This document shows positions 8,797 to 17,630 of a stretch of 64,000 nucleotides of DNA, one piece after another; position 1 is the stretch's first letter, and every line of letters begins with the position of its first letter. This DNA comes from Betaproteobacteria bacterium (GTDB taxonomy: Bacteria > Pseudomonadota > Gammaproteobacteria > Burkholderiales > Burkholderiaceae_C), in NCBI GenBank assembly GCA_016716535.1, contig JADJWD010000007.1, positions 682,001 through 746,000 on the forward strand, given 5' to 3'. The notes below the pieces were generated by a model, which saw nothing but the letters and a program-made list of their open reading frames with translations, was not told where the DNA came from and did not search any database. The position numbers and the translations under genes are program-made.

Positions 8797-11035
8797 GATG
8801 AAGACCGCCGCCTACCTGTGCGCCGGCTGCGGCATCGGCGACAAGCTGGACATGAAGGCGCTGGCCAAGGTGGCGCAGCGCGAAGGCAAGATGGCGCTCG
8901 TGCGCGAACACCCGTTCCTGTGCAGCGACGAGGGCGTGGCGACGATCCGCGCCGACTTCGCCAACGAGGCGGTGACGCACGTGCTCGTCGCCGCCTGCTC
9001 GCGCCGCATGAAGGCCGAGGCTTTCCACTTCCCCGAGGCCGCGGTGGGGCGCGCCAACCTGCGCGAAGGCGTGCTGTGGCTCTGCGCCGAGGGTGCCGAG
9101 CACGATGAAGTGCGCCAGGAGATGGCCGAGGACCACATGCGCATGGGCTGCGCCGAGCTGAAGAAGCTGAAGATCCCGGCCGGCAACCCGAACGCCGCCG
9201 GCTCGCGGCGGCTGCTCGTCGTCGGCGGTGGCATCAGCGGCCTCACGGCGGCGCTCGAGTCGGCCGACGCGGGCTACGACGTGCTGCTCGTCGAGCGCGA
9301 AGCCGCACTCGGCGGCTGGGCCGCGAAGATGTGGAAGCGCACGCCCTCGCGCGAGCCGTACGGCGAGCCGGTCGACACCGGCGTCGAGGCGATGGCCAAG
9401 CGCGCGAGCACGCACCCGCGCATCAGCGTGATGCTTGGCGCGACGGTGGCCGAGACCGGCGGCGCGCCCGGGCGCTTCAAGGTGCAAATCCGCCGCGGTG
9501 CGGAGACGATCGAAGAGACCGTCGGCGCAATCGTGCAGGCCAGCGGCTTCACGACCTACGACCTCGCGAAGCTGCCCGAATTCGGCGGCGGCAAGCTGCC
9601 GCACGTCGTCGACCAGGCCGGCTTCGAGGCGCTGGCGCGGCAGGCCGCGGGGGCGCCGCTGAAGCGTGCCGACGGCCGGCCGGTGAAGAACGTCGTCTTC
9701 GTGCAGTGCGCCGGCCAGCGCGACACGACCGGCAAGCATCTGCCGTACTGCTCGGGCCACTGCTGCGGCACGAGCATCAAGCAGGCGATGGTCGTCAAGG
9801 CCGCCGATCCCGAGGCGAGCGCGATGGTGCTCTACACCGACCTGCGCACGCCGGGCATGGGCGAAGACTTCTATCGCAGCGCGCAGAGCAAGGGCATCAC
9901 CTTCACGAAGGGCAGCGCCAGCGCGGTGGAAGGCACCGGCGACGGCGCGCGCGTGCGCTTTCGCGACCTGATCCTCGACGAGGACGCGGCTGCCGACGCC
10001 GACCTCGTCGTGCTGGCCACCGGCCAGGTGGCCAACGCCGGCATCAACCTCGACGAGTGGACCGCCACCGTCACCGAGGCCGAGAAGGGCTCGGAGGCCG
10101 CGCAGCAAAAGAAGGTCGAGCTGCAGAAGATCTCGGTGCTGAACCTGACGTACCGCCAGGGCCCCGACCTGCCGCAGTTGAAGCACGGCTTTGCCGATTC
10201 GCACTTCATCTGCTTCCCGTACGAGACGCGCCGCACCGGCATCTACGCCGCCGGCCCGACGCGCCGGCCGATGGACATGGCGCAGGCCGTCGAAGACGCC
10301 GCGGGCGCGGCGATGAAGGCGATCCAGGCGATCGAGAACGCCGCGCTCGGCCGCGCCGCGCACCCGCGCAGCGGCGACCTCAGCTACCCGATCGTGCGCC
10401 TCGAAGGCTGCACGCAGTGCAAGCGCTGCACCGTCGAGTGCCCGTTCGGCGCCATCGACGAGGACGAGCGCCGCTTCCCGCAGTTCAACGAAAGCCGCTG
10501 CCGGCGGTGCGGCACCTGCATGGGTGCGTGCCCGGTGCGCGTGATCTCGTTCGAGAACTACTCGGTCGATTCGGTCGGCGCGCAGATCAAGGCCGTCGAC
10601 ATGCCCGACGAGGACAGCGGCAAGCCGCGCATCCTGCTGCTGGCCTGCGAGAACGACGCCTACCCGGCGCTGGACATGGCGGCGCTGCAGCGGCGCACGA
10701 TCTCCGCCTTCGTGCGCGTGATCCCGGTGCGCTGCCTCGGCTCGGTGAACACGATCTGGATCACCGATGCGCTGAACGGCGGCTGGGACGGCGTGATGAT
10801 GCTCGGCTGCAAGAAGGGCGACGACTACCAGTGCCACTTCGTCAAGGGCAGCGAGATGGCGCACTACCGGCTGAGCAAGGTCGACGACACGCTGAAGCAG
10901 CTCGGCCTGGAGACCGAACGCGTCGTCAGCCACGAGGTGGCGATCACCGACATCGAGCGGCTGCCCAAGCTGATCAACGACTACGTGGCGCAGATCACCG
11001 CCATCGGCATGAGCCCGATGAAGGGCTTCGCCTGA
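8789..11035 (+). CDS. qmoB: QmoB, HdrA/MvhD-like flavin and iron-sulfur subunit
   Basis: A 748-residue protein. The N-terminus carries an AYLCAGCGIGD motif. The FAD-binding GGGISGLTAALES follows near residue 147. Two [4Fe-4S] motifs, CTQCKRCTVECP and CRRCGTCMGACP, lie around residues 545-580. A C-terminal MvhD-like domain has its own cysteines (LLACEND, PVRCLGS, GCKKGDDYQCH). This domain order is that of QmoB. It is cotranscribed with qmoA (eight-base overlap) and hdrC (26-base gap). It probably forms the electron-transfer core between AprBA and the HdrCB module. Confidence 0.88.
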   Translation: MAEMKTAAYLCAGCGIGDKLDMKALAKVAQREGKMALVREHPFLCSDEGVATIRADFANEAVTHVLVAACSRRMKAEAFHFPEAAVGRANLREGVLWLCAEGAEHDEVRQEMAEDHMRMGCAELKKLKIPAGNPNAAGSRRLLVVGGGISGLTAALESADAGYDVLLVEREAALGGWAAKMWKRTPSREPYGEPVDTGVEAMAKRASTHPRISVMLGATVAETGGAPGRFKVQIRRGAETIEETVGAIVQASGFTTYDLAKLPEFGGGKLPHVVDQAGFEALARQAAGAPLKRADGRPVKNVVFVQCAGQRDTTGKHLPYCSGHCCGTSIKQAMVVKAADPEASAMVLYTDLRTPGMGEDFYRSAQSKGITFTKGSASAVEGTGDGARVRFRDLILDEDAAADADLVVLATGQVANAGINLDEWTATVTEAEKGSEAAQQKKVELQKISVLNLTYRQGPDLPQLKHGFADSHFICFPYETRRTGIYAAGPTRRPMDMAQAVEDAAGAAMKAIQAIENAALGRAAHPRSGDLSYPIVRLEGCTQCKRCTVECPFGAIDEDERRFPQFNESRCRRCGTCMGACPVRVISFENYSVDSVGAQIKAVDMPDEDSGKPRILLLACENDAYPALDMAALQRRTISAFVRVIPVRCLGSVNTIWITDALNGGWDGVMMLGCKKGDDYQCHFVKGSEMAHYRLSKVDDTLKQLGLETERVVSHEVAITDIERLPKLINDYVAQITAIGMSPMKGFA

Positions 11036-11061
11036 GACGGCGGCGACGAGGAGCGACAGCG

Positions 11062-11739
11062 ATGGACGTTCGCACCAACGGCACGACGGTCAGCCCGTCG
11101 GCCACCCAGCCCGCGGCGGCGGGCCAGCCGCATCTGCACCCCTATCGCCCCTACGCCCCGGACTTCCTGCGCGAGGTCGAACGCGAGGTCGAAGGCGGCG
11201 AGATGGTCAAGATGTGCATGCAGTGCGGCGTGTGCGCGGGCAGCTGCCCGCTCGGCGCGCACTGGGAGCACACGCCGCAGAAGATCTTCATGATGATCCG
11301 CGCCGGCAAGCGCGAGGAAGTGCTGCGCTCCGACGCGATGTGGATGTGCACCAGCTGCTACAACTGCGTCGTGCGCTGCCCGCGCAAGCTGCCGATCACG
11401 ACCATCATGCACGGGCTGGCGAGCTACTCGCACCGCCTGGGGCTGGCGCCGAAGATGCAGCCGACGCGCGACTTCTCGCTGAAGTTCTTCGACAACTTCA
11501 AGCGCACCGGCCGCGTCAACGAGCTGAAGCTGACGCTCGGCCTGTACTTCAAGGACGGCCTCGTCGCCGGCATCAAGAAGGCGTGGGAAATGCGGCAGGT
11601 GGGCCTGGGCCTGCTGAAGGCCGGGCGGCTGAATCCGTTCGAGTTGTTCGGCGGCCACCGCTGCAAGGACGAGAAGGGCATCGCGGCGATGCTGGCCAAG
11701 GTGCAGGAAATCGAGCAGCGCGAGCGGGCGCAGGGCTGA
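11062..11739 (+). CDS. hdrC: HdrC-like iron-sulfur protein replacing QmoC
   Basis: A 225-residue soluble HdrC-type subunit with two cysteine motifs, CMQCGVCAGSCP near residue 54 and CTSCYNCVVRCP near residue 97, each fitting a [4Fe-4S] cluster. Canonical QmoC fuses this domain to a cytochrome b-like membrane domain; no such hydrophobic region is present here. The gene sits between qmoB and hdrB. Replacement of QmoC by separate HdrC and HdrB is known from Gram-positive sulfate reducers, so the arrangement has precedent. It should link QmoB to HdrB. Confidence 0.82.
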   Translation: MDVRTNGTTVSPSATQPAAAGQPHLHPYRPYAPDFLREVEREVEGGEMVKMCMQCGVCAGSCPLGAHWEHTPQKIFMMIRAGKREEVLRSDAMWMCTSCYNCVVRCPRKLPITTIMHGLASYSHRLGLAPKMQPTRDFSLKFFDNFKRTGRVNELKLTLGLYFKDGLVAGIKKAWEMRQVGLGLLKAGRLNPFELFGGHRCKDEKGIAAMLAKVQEIEQRERAQG

Positions 11740-11765
11740 TTGCGGCCGATCGAGGAGACAACGAA

Positions 11766-12686
11766 ATGGCAACGAAGGAATACGCGTTCTACCCGGGCTG
11801 CTCGTCGCAGCTGAAGGCTTCCGCGGCGAACTACCTGACCTCGACGAACGCGATGTGCAAGACGCTGGACATCCGGCTCACCGAGATCCCGGACTGGAAC
11901 TGCTGCGGCGCATCGATCAGCTACACCGGCGCCAGCGAGCTGACGCGGCACACGCTGAACGCGCGCAACTTCGCGCTCGCCGAGAAGCACCTGCCCGGGC
12001 AGGATGTCGTGGCCACCTGCGCGGCGTGCTGGCTGAACGCACGCGAAAGCAAGGAGAAGCTCGACGTCGACCGCGGCTTCCTGGCGCGCGCCAACGAGGC
12101 GCTGAAGGAAGCGGGCCTGCAGTACCAGGGCAAGGCCAAGGTCAAGCACATGGTCGAAGTGCTGATCGAGGACTTCGGCTACGAGCGGCTCGGCCAGCCG
12201 GTCGTCAAGCCATTGGCGGGCCTGAAGTTCGCAGGTTATGTCGGCTGCCAGACGAACCGGCCCTTCGGCATCGCCGACGAAAGTTTCGAGAACCCGATGT
12301 ACCTCGACAAGCTCGTCGAGACGGTGGGCGCCGAGCCGGTAAAGGATTACGACCAGAAGGTCACCTGCTGCGGCGGCGCGCTCGCGTTCTCCGAGCCCGA
12401 AAAGAGCCAGAAGCAGATCCGCGACATCGTCGAATCCGCCTACGACCACGGCGCCGACATGATCGTCACGCCCTGCCCGCTGTGCCAGGCCAACGTCGAG
12501 GTCTACCAGTCGGAAATCAACCGCAAGCAGGGCACGAAGTTCAACATGCCCGTCACCTACTACAGCCAACTGATGACCGTGGCCTACGGCGGCACCGTCA
12601 AGGAGGCCGGGCTGGACGGGCACCTGATCCAGCCCAAGGCGCTGCAGGAGCTGGCGCAGAAGGCGGTGGCGAAGAAGGCGGGCTGA
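11766..12686 (+). CDS. hdrB: HdrB-like subunit with two CCG domains
   Basis: A 306-residue heterodisulfide-reductase B homologue. Two CCG domains are visible: the first with YPGCSSQ, NCCGAS and CAACW in the N-terminal half, the second with YVGCQTN, TCCGGA and CPLCQ in the C-terminal half. In Hdr these bind noncubane [4Fe-4S] clusters that cleave disulfides. It is the last gene of the qmo operon, 26 bases after hdrC. The substrate here is unknown; a DsrC-type disulfide/trisulfide or another thiol carrier is possible but is inference. Confidence 0.85.
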   Translation: MATKEYAFYPGCSSQLKASAANYLTSTNAMCKTLDIRLTEIPDWNCCGASISYTGASELTRHTLNARNFALAEKHLPGQDVVATCAACWLNARESKEKLDVDRGFLARANEALKEAGLQYQGKAKVKHMVEVLIEDFGYERLGQPVVKPLAGLKFAGYVGCQTNRPFGIADESFENPMYLDKLVETVGAEPVKDYDQKVTCCGGALAFSEPEKSQKQIRDIVESAYDHGADMIVTPCPLCQANVEVYQSEINRKQGTKFNMPVTYYSQLMTVAYGGTVKEAGLDGHLIQPKALQELAQKAVAKKAG

Positions 12687-12737
12687 GTGCTCCACCGCTC
12701 GGACTGAGGTTTCGAAGGCCGCCAGCGGCCACTCGCG

Positions 12738-12775
12738 GCGGCCCCGGGGCCGCTGTGCCGCTGTGCCGCTGTGGC
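12738..12775 (+). terminator. GC palindrome and short tandem repeat downstream of hdrB
   Basis: A perfect 16-base palindrome GCGGCCCCGGGGCCGC lies at 12738-12753, about 50 bases after hdrB, and runs into three tandem copies of CCGCTGTG (12751-12775). The hairpin could end the qmo transcript, but there is no T-run, so Rho-independent termination is uncertain. Confidence 0.4.
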
Positions 12776-12780
12776 CCGGG

Positions 12781-12887
12781 ACGAGGAGGCCGGGTGGCCG
12801 ACTCGGCTCGTGTCCTTCTCTTGGCTTCGCTTCGCTCGCCGACGATTCACCCTTTACCTCGCCGAGTCGGCCACCCGGCCTCCTCGT
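12781..12887. repeat. Dispersed inverted-repeat element, copy 1 (inverted orientation)
   Basis: A 107-base element bounded by a perfect 27-base inverted repeat (12781-12807 against 12861-12887). Its core contains the reverse complement of GCGAGCGAAGCGAAGCCAAG, shared with the copies at 12958-13070 and 22810-22922. The arms differ in sequence from the other two copies but still pair perfectly. Open frames across it are by-products of the repeat and are not called as genes. Confidence 0.85.
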
Positions 12888-13070
12888 CCCTCGGTGGTGG
12901 CGCCCTGCGAGAAGCGGCTCCGCGGGCCGTGCGCCCCTTCGCACGCCACGCCGTGCCGGATCGGGACATCGGGGGTCCCCGCGTAGCGAGGTGAAGGATG
13001 AATCGTTGGCGAGCGAAGCGAAGCCAAGAGAAGGACACGAGCGCAGCGGGGACCCCCGGTGGCCCGATCC
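12888..13070. repeat. Dispersed inverted-repeat element, copy 2, with shared flank
   Basis: An arm-core-arm unit at 12958-13070 has 25-base arms (12958-12982 and 13046-13070) that pair with two mismatches around a core containing GCGAGCGAAGCGAAGCCAAG. The preceding 70 bases (CCCTCGGTGG...CCTTCGCA...) are also related to the sequence before copy 3. Together with copy 1 and the palindrome it fills most of the 563-base gap between hdrB and the rhodanese gene. The remaining 13071-13249 shows no gene that I can support. Confidence 0.85.
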
Positions 13071-13249
13071 CGCGCAGGCCCGTGCACGCAAGGCGCCCTG
13101 CGACCCGATCCCGAGCACGACCCCTTCGTCATGACACGCTGCGCCGGCGGCGGCGCTTATTCCACCGCGTCATGGACCATGACGATCTATTCCGAGGCGC
13201 CGCGCCCGGCCCGCCGCAAAATGCCGGCCCCGAAGGAGGACCGCCAGCG

Positions 13250-13639
13250 ATGGAACACCTGCACCCCACCCAAGCCTACGAGATCATCCAGAAGAGCCCG
13301 AACACGCTGTTGATCGACTGCCGCACCGAGGTCGAGTTCTTCTACGTCGGCCATCCGGTCGACGCCATCAACATCGAGTGGAACACGGCGCCGGATTTCG
13401 AAGTCAACCCGCACTTCGCCGACCAGACGCTGCGCATGGCCGGGCGCAAGGACCGGCCGATCATCCTGATCTGCCGCAGCGGCAAGCGCTCGGTCGACGC
13501 CGGGCTCGAGCTGGAGAAGCACGGGTTCACCAACGTCGCCAACGTGCTCGAGGGGTTCGAGGGGGAACTCGATGCGGAGCACCACCGCGGCAATCTCGGC
13601 GGCTGGCGCAAGCACGCGCTGCCTTGGCGGCAGGTTTGA
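13250..13639 (+). CDS. Rhodanese-like single-domain protein
   Basis: A 129-residue single rhodanese domain. The active-site loop reads CRSGKRS near residue 75, with the catalytic cysteine present, and the LLIDCRTEVEFFYVGH segment near residue 20 is typical. AAGGAGGA precedes the ATG by ten bases. It follows the qmo operon on the same strand after a repeat-filled gap, so it probably has its own transcript. Rhodaneses of this kind mobilise sulfane sulfur for TusA/DsrE relays in sulfur oxidisers; a link to the tusA-dsrE2 set here is inference. Confidence 0.85.
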   Translation: MEHLHPTQAYEIIQKSPNTLLIDCRTEVEFFYVGHPVDAINIEWNTAPDFEVNPHFADQTLRMAGRKDRPIILICRSGKRSVDAGLELEKHGFTNVANVLEGFEGELDAEHHRGNLGGWRKHALPWRQV

Positions 13640-13648
13640 GCGAGCGGG

Positions 13649-14026
13649 CTACAGCTCCGAGGCGCGCAGCGCCACGCCGCGCGCCTTGTCGACCGGGTAC
13701 CTCTCGGCGTTGACTCGCAGCTTGGTGCGCACCGCCTCGTCGAGGTCGACGTCGAGACGGTCGGCCAGGCGGACCAGGTAGATCAGCACGTCGGCCAATT
13801 CGTCGCGCACGGGGCGGGCGCTGGCGGCTTCGCGCGCCACGGCGTAGGACGCGTCTTCGCTCAGCCACTGGAAGATCTCGACCAGTTCGCCCACCTCGCC
13901 GGCCAAGGCCATCGCCAGGTTCTTCGGCGAGTGGAACTGCGCCCAGTCGCGTTCGCGCGCGAAATTGTCGATGGCCTCCCGCAGGCCGGTCACGTCGACC
14001 AGCCGCGGCGGCCCCGCCTCAGACAT
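13649..14026 (-). CDS. MazG-like nucleotide pyrophosphohydrolase
   Basis: A 125-residue all-alpha NTP pyrophosphohydrolase of the MazG-like/dCTPase group. The metal-binding EVGELVEIFQW (ExxE) and DELADVLIYLVRLAD (ExxD) motifs are intact. It would hydrolyse a non-canonical or excess (d)NTP to the monophosphate. The start at 14026 lies inside the last codons of the upstream YkgJ-like gene (eight-base overlap), so the two are coupled. It converges on the rhodanese gene with a nine-base gap. Confidence 0.8.
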   Translation of the reverse strand: MSEAGPPRLVDVTGLREAIDNFARERDWAQFHSPKNLAMALAGEVGELVEIFQWLSEDASYAVAREAASARPVRDELADVLIYLVRLADRLDVDLDEAVRTKLRVNAERYPVDKARGVALRASEL

Positions 14027-14909
14027 CGACGTACCCGCCGCCGTCGTCGTCCTCGCGCGCCAGCCGTTCGGCCGCTTCGCGTTCGACGCGCGCGCGCTGC
14101 TCGGCGACACGTTCGCGCCGCTGTTCGACGGCCGCCTCGCGCAGCGGGATCGTCATCTCACCGAACAGCACCTGGCGCAGGAACCGGTAGCCGAACTGCA
14201 GCAGCGTCACGTCGTCGACGAGCGCGGCGTGCAGTTCTTCGGGCGGCAGCTCGAACATGCCGCTGAACGCGTCGCTCGCGACGAAGCTGCGGAAGCGGTC
14301 GACGTCGTAGCAGGTCATGAAGAAGAGTTCGAGGCTGCGGCGGCTGGGCTTGCCGATCGTCGGGCCGGAGCTCTTCTTCTTCAGGATCAACTGGCGCCAG
14401 CCGTGCCCCGCCTCGTCATAGGCGACGACGCCCTGCTCGGCGCGGTAGGCGTCGATCGTCTGCCGGCGCGGCTCGCGGTGGCCGAGGCAGTGGTCTTCGC
14501 GCACGACGGCGTACGACTGGCGGTCGAACGCCTCGCCTTGCTTGCGCATCGACAGCAGCGCCACCGGGTAGTAGCGGCAGGCGGTCGGGCGGTCTTCGTA
14601 GACGCTGCAGCCCTCGGGCCGCATGAAGCGGCAGGCGGTGCCACCCTCCACCGGGCGCAGCTTGACGCCGGCGATGCCGTCCTTCTCCATCTCGTAGGGG
14701 ACGGTGTAGTCCTTCAGGAACTGCCACGAAGGCAGGTCGAGTCGCTGCTTCAGCCGCACGATGTCCACCGGCGTCAGCGCGATGTCGATGTTGCTGCAGC
14801 AGGCGTTCCAGCAGGCGATGCCGGGGCGGCAGTGGAACTGCAGCGGCGCGTCGCCTTCGAGCGCGGCGGGGACGACGGGGCTTTCGGGGAAGGGGGCCGG
14901 ATCGGTCAT
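14019..14909 (-). CDS. YkgJ-family zinc/iron-chelating cysteine-cluster protein
   Basis: A 296-residue YkgJ-family protein. The cysteine cluster is spread over the N-terminal half: FHCRPGIACWNACCSN near residues 25-39, ACRFMRPEGCSVYEDRPTACR near 90-110, and a DHCLGH near 140. A C-terminal arginine/glutamate-rich helix follows. The domain is predicted to chelate Zn or Fe; no biochemical role is established. It forms a pair with the MazG-like gene. Confidence 0.75.
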   Translation of the reverse strand: MTDPAPFPESPVVPAALEGDAPLQFHCRPGIACWNACCSNIDIALTPVDIVRLKQRLDLPSWQFLKDYTVPYEMEKDGIAGVKLRPVEGGTACRFMRPEGCSVYEDRPTACRYYPVALLSMRKQGEAFDRQSYAVVREDHCLGHREPRRQTIDAYRAEQGVVAYDEAGHGWRQLILKKKSSGPTIGKPSRRSLELFFMTCYDVDRFRSFVASDAFSGMFELPPEELHAALVDDVTLLQFGYRFLRQVLFGEMTIPLREAAVEQRRERVAEQRARVEREAAERLAREDDDGGGYVDV

Positions 14910-14935
14910 AGGGAGATTGTCGGCCCGAACGGAAG

Positions 14936-14971
14936 AGGAGGAAGGGGCCCGACCGGGTCCCCTTTGCTCCT
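14936..14971 (-). terminator. Stem-loop at the end of the sat-aprBA transcript
   Basis: A long hairpin (about 16 paired bases) is formed by AGGAGGAAGGGGCCCG and the complementary CGGGTCCCCTTTGCTCCT around a short loop. It begins at the stop codon of the DUF3365 cytochrome gene and ends before the YkgJ-like gene. It is well placed to end the minus-strand sat-aprB-aprA-cytochrome message; a T-run is lacking. Confidence 0.5.
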
Positions 14972-15570
14972 CAAGGCGCGCTGCGCTTGAGCGTCATCGC
15001 ACCGCGGATCTGGCCGATGGCGTAGCCGGTGCCGCGGTCGTTGGGGTACAGCTCGCGCAGGTGTTGCGTGACCGCCGGCGCAAGCTGGTCGGCCGGGCCG
15101 TGGCACTGCACGCACAGCTGCTGCACCGGCAGCGCGCGCATGTAGCGCTGCACGCGCTGGCCGCCCTCGTTGACCAATTCGGCCTTCTCGAGCGTCGCCG
15201 GCGATTCGCCGGCCGCGGCGCGGCGGTCGAAGTCTTCGAGCGCAGCGCGCTCCCAGGCGTCGGGCACGGCCTTCGGGTTGCGCTCGCGCAGGCTGACGCG
15301 GCGGATCGCCCAGCCGGTTTCGGCCGACGCGGCCTTCGCCATTTCGGGCGAGCGATCGCGGCACACCGTGATCGCCGACGCCGGGCCGGCCTTGTCGATC
15401 TCGGCCATCAGCACCGAGACGAGCTTGGGCGGCACCGACATCGCGACCTTGCGCGCGTCGGCGGTCCACTCTGGCCCCGCCGATGCCTGCGCGTGTGCAA
15501 GCACCGGGCCCAGGGCGGCGGCGCCGATGAGGGCCGCCTTCGCCGCCAACCGAAACCGCCGCGCGTTCAT
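14971..15570 (-). CDS. Secreted DUF3365-type c-heme protein coupled to aprA
   Basis: A 199-residue exported protein: an N-terminal signal peptide ending near LAHAQA, then a DUF3365/Tll0287-like domain, with a single c-type heme motif CVQCH near residue 155. The ATG overlaps the aprA stop by one base (TGATG), so translation is coupled. The family is poorly characterised; periplasmic heme sensing or electron transfer are both possible. Its position directly behind aprBA, whose products are cytoplasmic, makes a shared electron pathway unclear. Confidence 0.75.
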   Translation of the reverse strand: MNARRFRLAAKAALIGAAALGPVLAHAQASAGPEWTADARKVAMSVPPKLVSVLMAEIDKAGPASAITVCRDRSPEMAKAASAETGWAIRRVSLRERNPKAVPDAWERAALEDFDRRAAAGESPATLEKAELVNEGGQRVQRYMRALPVQQLCVQCHGPADQLAPAVTQHLRELYPNDRGTGYAIGQIRGAMTLKRSAP

Positions 15571-17597
15571 CAATGCGCCGCCGGCTTGAACAGCTTGCTC
15601 TTGTCGACCAGGTCGACGTGGCGGCGCTTGAAGCAGGTCCACTTCTTCGTCGTCTTGTCGTAGGTCGAGTTGACGAAGACGTGCCAGTTCTTCTCGTCGA
15701 CGAAGTTCTTGTCGGTGCGGTAGTAGAAGCCGGGGTAGCGGCTCTCCTCGCGGAACTGGATGTGCTTCATGTGCGCTTCGGCCGTCAGGATGCGGTGGTA
15801 GTTCTCCCACGCGCGCAGCAGCTCGTGCAGGTCCTTGGCCCGCATCTTCGCCGCGTCTTCCTTGAGCATCTCGAGCTTCTCTTCGGCCACCTTCAGCATC
15901 ACGTCGTTCGTGTTGTAGTAGGTGGCGACGCCGGCGACGTACTCGTCCATGATCTTCTGCAGCCGGAACTGCAGCATCTTGGGCGTGATGTAGTGCGGGT
16001 TGATGTCGATCGCCGTCGTGTAGTTCTTGTGCTCGAGGAACGTGCGCACCGGCTTGTAGATCTGCTCGGCGAGCTCGGCCGGGTCGGTGTCGAGCACCGG
16101 TGTGTGGTTGGCGTTGTCGAGCGCGAACTTGACCATCGCCTTGGCCGCCAGGCGCCCTTCGGCGTGCGAGCCCGAGCTGAACTTGTGGCCCGAGGCGCCG
16201 ACGCCGTCACCGGCGGTGAAGAGGCCCTTCACCGTCGTCATCGAGCGGTAGCCCCAGCTCCAGCCGCGCGGCAGGTGCGCCGGCACGCCGTCGATCTCGC
16301 CTTCGGCCTCGGTGGGCGCGCCGACGTCGGTCGGGCCGCTCACCCAGATGCCGCAGCAGCCCGAGTGCGAACCCAGCAGATACGGCTCGGTGGGCATCAG
16401 CTCGCTCATCTTCTTCTCGGGCTCGACGTTCTCGCCGACCCAGATGCCGCACTGGCCGATGCACATGTCGAGGAAGTCTTCCCACGCCTCGGCTTCGAGG
16501 TGCTTCACTTCCTTCGGGCTCAGCGACTCGCGCAGCTTGGCCAGCGCCGTCACCGTGTCCATGTAGATCGGGCCGCGGCCTTCCTTCATCTCCTTCAACA
16601 TCAGGTGGTTGCGCAGGCACGAAGCCGGCACCGCCGCCTGCCCATAGGGCGGGTACTGGTCGAGGAGCTCCTTGTTCCTGACCATGTAGTCTTCGCCATA
16701 GGCGTTGACGGCCTTGGCCTTGAACAGCAGGAACCACGCGCCGACCGGGCCGTAGCCGTCCTTGAAGCGCGCCGGCACGAAGCGGTTCTCCATCATCGTC
16801 AACTCGGCGCCCGCCTCGGCGGCCATCGAGTACGTGCTGCCCGCGTTCCACACCGGGTACCACGCGCGGCCCGTGCCCTCGCCCACCGAGCGCGGGCGGA
16901 ACAGGTTCACGCAGCCGCCGGCGGCCAGCAGCACGGCCTTGGCCTTGTAGACGTAGATCTTGTTCTCGCGCACCGAGAAGCCGACCGCGCCGGCGATGCG
17001 GCTCGGGTCATTCTTGTCGTTGACGAGCTTGACGATGAAGACACGTTCCTGGATGCGGTCCAGGCCCAGCGCCTTCTTCGCTGCTTCGGCGACGATCCAC
17101 TTGTAGGACTCGCCGTTGATCATGATCTGCCACTTGCCGCTGCGCACCGGCTTGCCGCCGTCCTTCAGCGCCGGCAGGCCTTCCTTCTGCGCCTCGGCGC
17201 CGTCGTGGCGCACGCCGTCGCTGTCGGTCTTCCAGATCGGCAGGCCCCATTCCTCGAACAGGTGCACCGACTCGTCGACGTGGCGGCCGAGGTCGTAGGC
17301 AAGGTCGTCGCGCGTGATGCCCATCAGGTCGTTGGAGACCATGCGCGCGTAGTCGGCCGGGTCCTGCTCGGGGCCGATGTAGGTGTTGATCGCCGACAGG
17401 CCCTGCGCCACCGCGCCGGAGCGGTCCATCGCCGCCTTGTCGACGAGCTTGATGCGCAGATCCTTGCCGGTCTCGGCCTTCACGGCCTCGGCCCAGCGCA
17501 TCATCTCGTAGGCCGCGCCGCAGCAGGCCATGCCGCCGCCGATCAAGAGGATGTCCAGTTCTTCCTGGACGACTTCGGGGTTCTCGAAGGTACCCAT
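15570..17597 (-). CDS. aprA: AprA, APS reductase flavoprotein subunit
   Basis: The 675-residue FAD-containing alpha subunit of dissimilatory APS reductase. The FAD-binding LLIGGGMACCGAAYEM lies near residue 16, and the conserved family segments around GSHSGCCGIWVSG and KFSSGSHAEGR are intact, with full family length. In sulfur oxidisers AprBA runs in reverse, making APS from AMP and sulfite. It lies 33 bases after aprB and overlaps the downstream cytochrome gene. Electrons probably go to the QmoAB-HdrCB complex encoded at 7.5-12.7 kb. Confidence 0.97.
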   Translation of the reverse strand: MGTFENPEVVQEELDILLIGGGMACCGAAYEMMRWAEAVKAETGKDLRIKLVDKAAMDRSGAVAQGLSAINTYIGPEQDPADYARMVSNDLMGITRDDLAYDLGRHVDESVHLFEEWGLPIWKTDSDGVRHDGAEAQKEGLPALKDGGKPVRSGKWQIMINGESYKWIVAEAAKKALGLDRIQERVFIVKLVNDKNDPSRIAGAVGFSVRENKIYVYKAKAVLLAAGGCVNLFRPRSVGEGTGRAWYPVWNAGSTYSMAAEAGAELTMMENRFVPARFKDGYGPVGAWFLLFKAKAVNAYGEDYMVRNKELLDQYPPYGQAAVPASCLRNHLMLKEMKEGRGPIYMDTVTALAKLRESLSPKEVKHLEAEAWEDFLDMCIGQCGIWVGENVEPEKKMSELMPTEPYLLGSHSGCCGIWVSGPTDVGAPTEAEGEIDGVPAHLPRGWSWGYRSMTTVKGLFTAGDGVGASGHKFSSGSHAEGRLAAKAMVKFALDNANHTPVLDTDPAELAEQIYKPVRTFLEHKNYTTAIDINPHYITPKMLQFRLQKIMDEYVAGVATYYNTNDVMLKVAEEKLEMLKEDAAKMRAKDLHELLRAWENYHRILTAEAHMKHIQFREESRYPGFYYRTDKNFVDEKNWHVFVNSTYDKTTKKWTCFKRRHVDLVDKSKLFKPAAH

Positions 17598-17630
17598 TTC
17601 AATGCTCGCTTGTTGGATTGCAGCCGGTGA

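Noticed and set aside
12781..13070. A CRISPR array made of the repeated blocks near the Cas6-like gene's genome
   Set aside because: Only a few long palindromic units in opposite orientations, without regular spacers, 25 kb away from the Cas6-like gene.
12584..13134. Several open frames across the repeat block with recurring SWLRFAR-type peptides
   Set aside because: They are translations of the dispersed inverted repeat in different frames and recur at 22.8 kb for the same reason.
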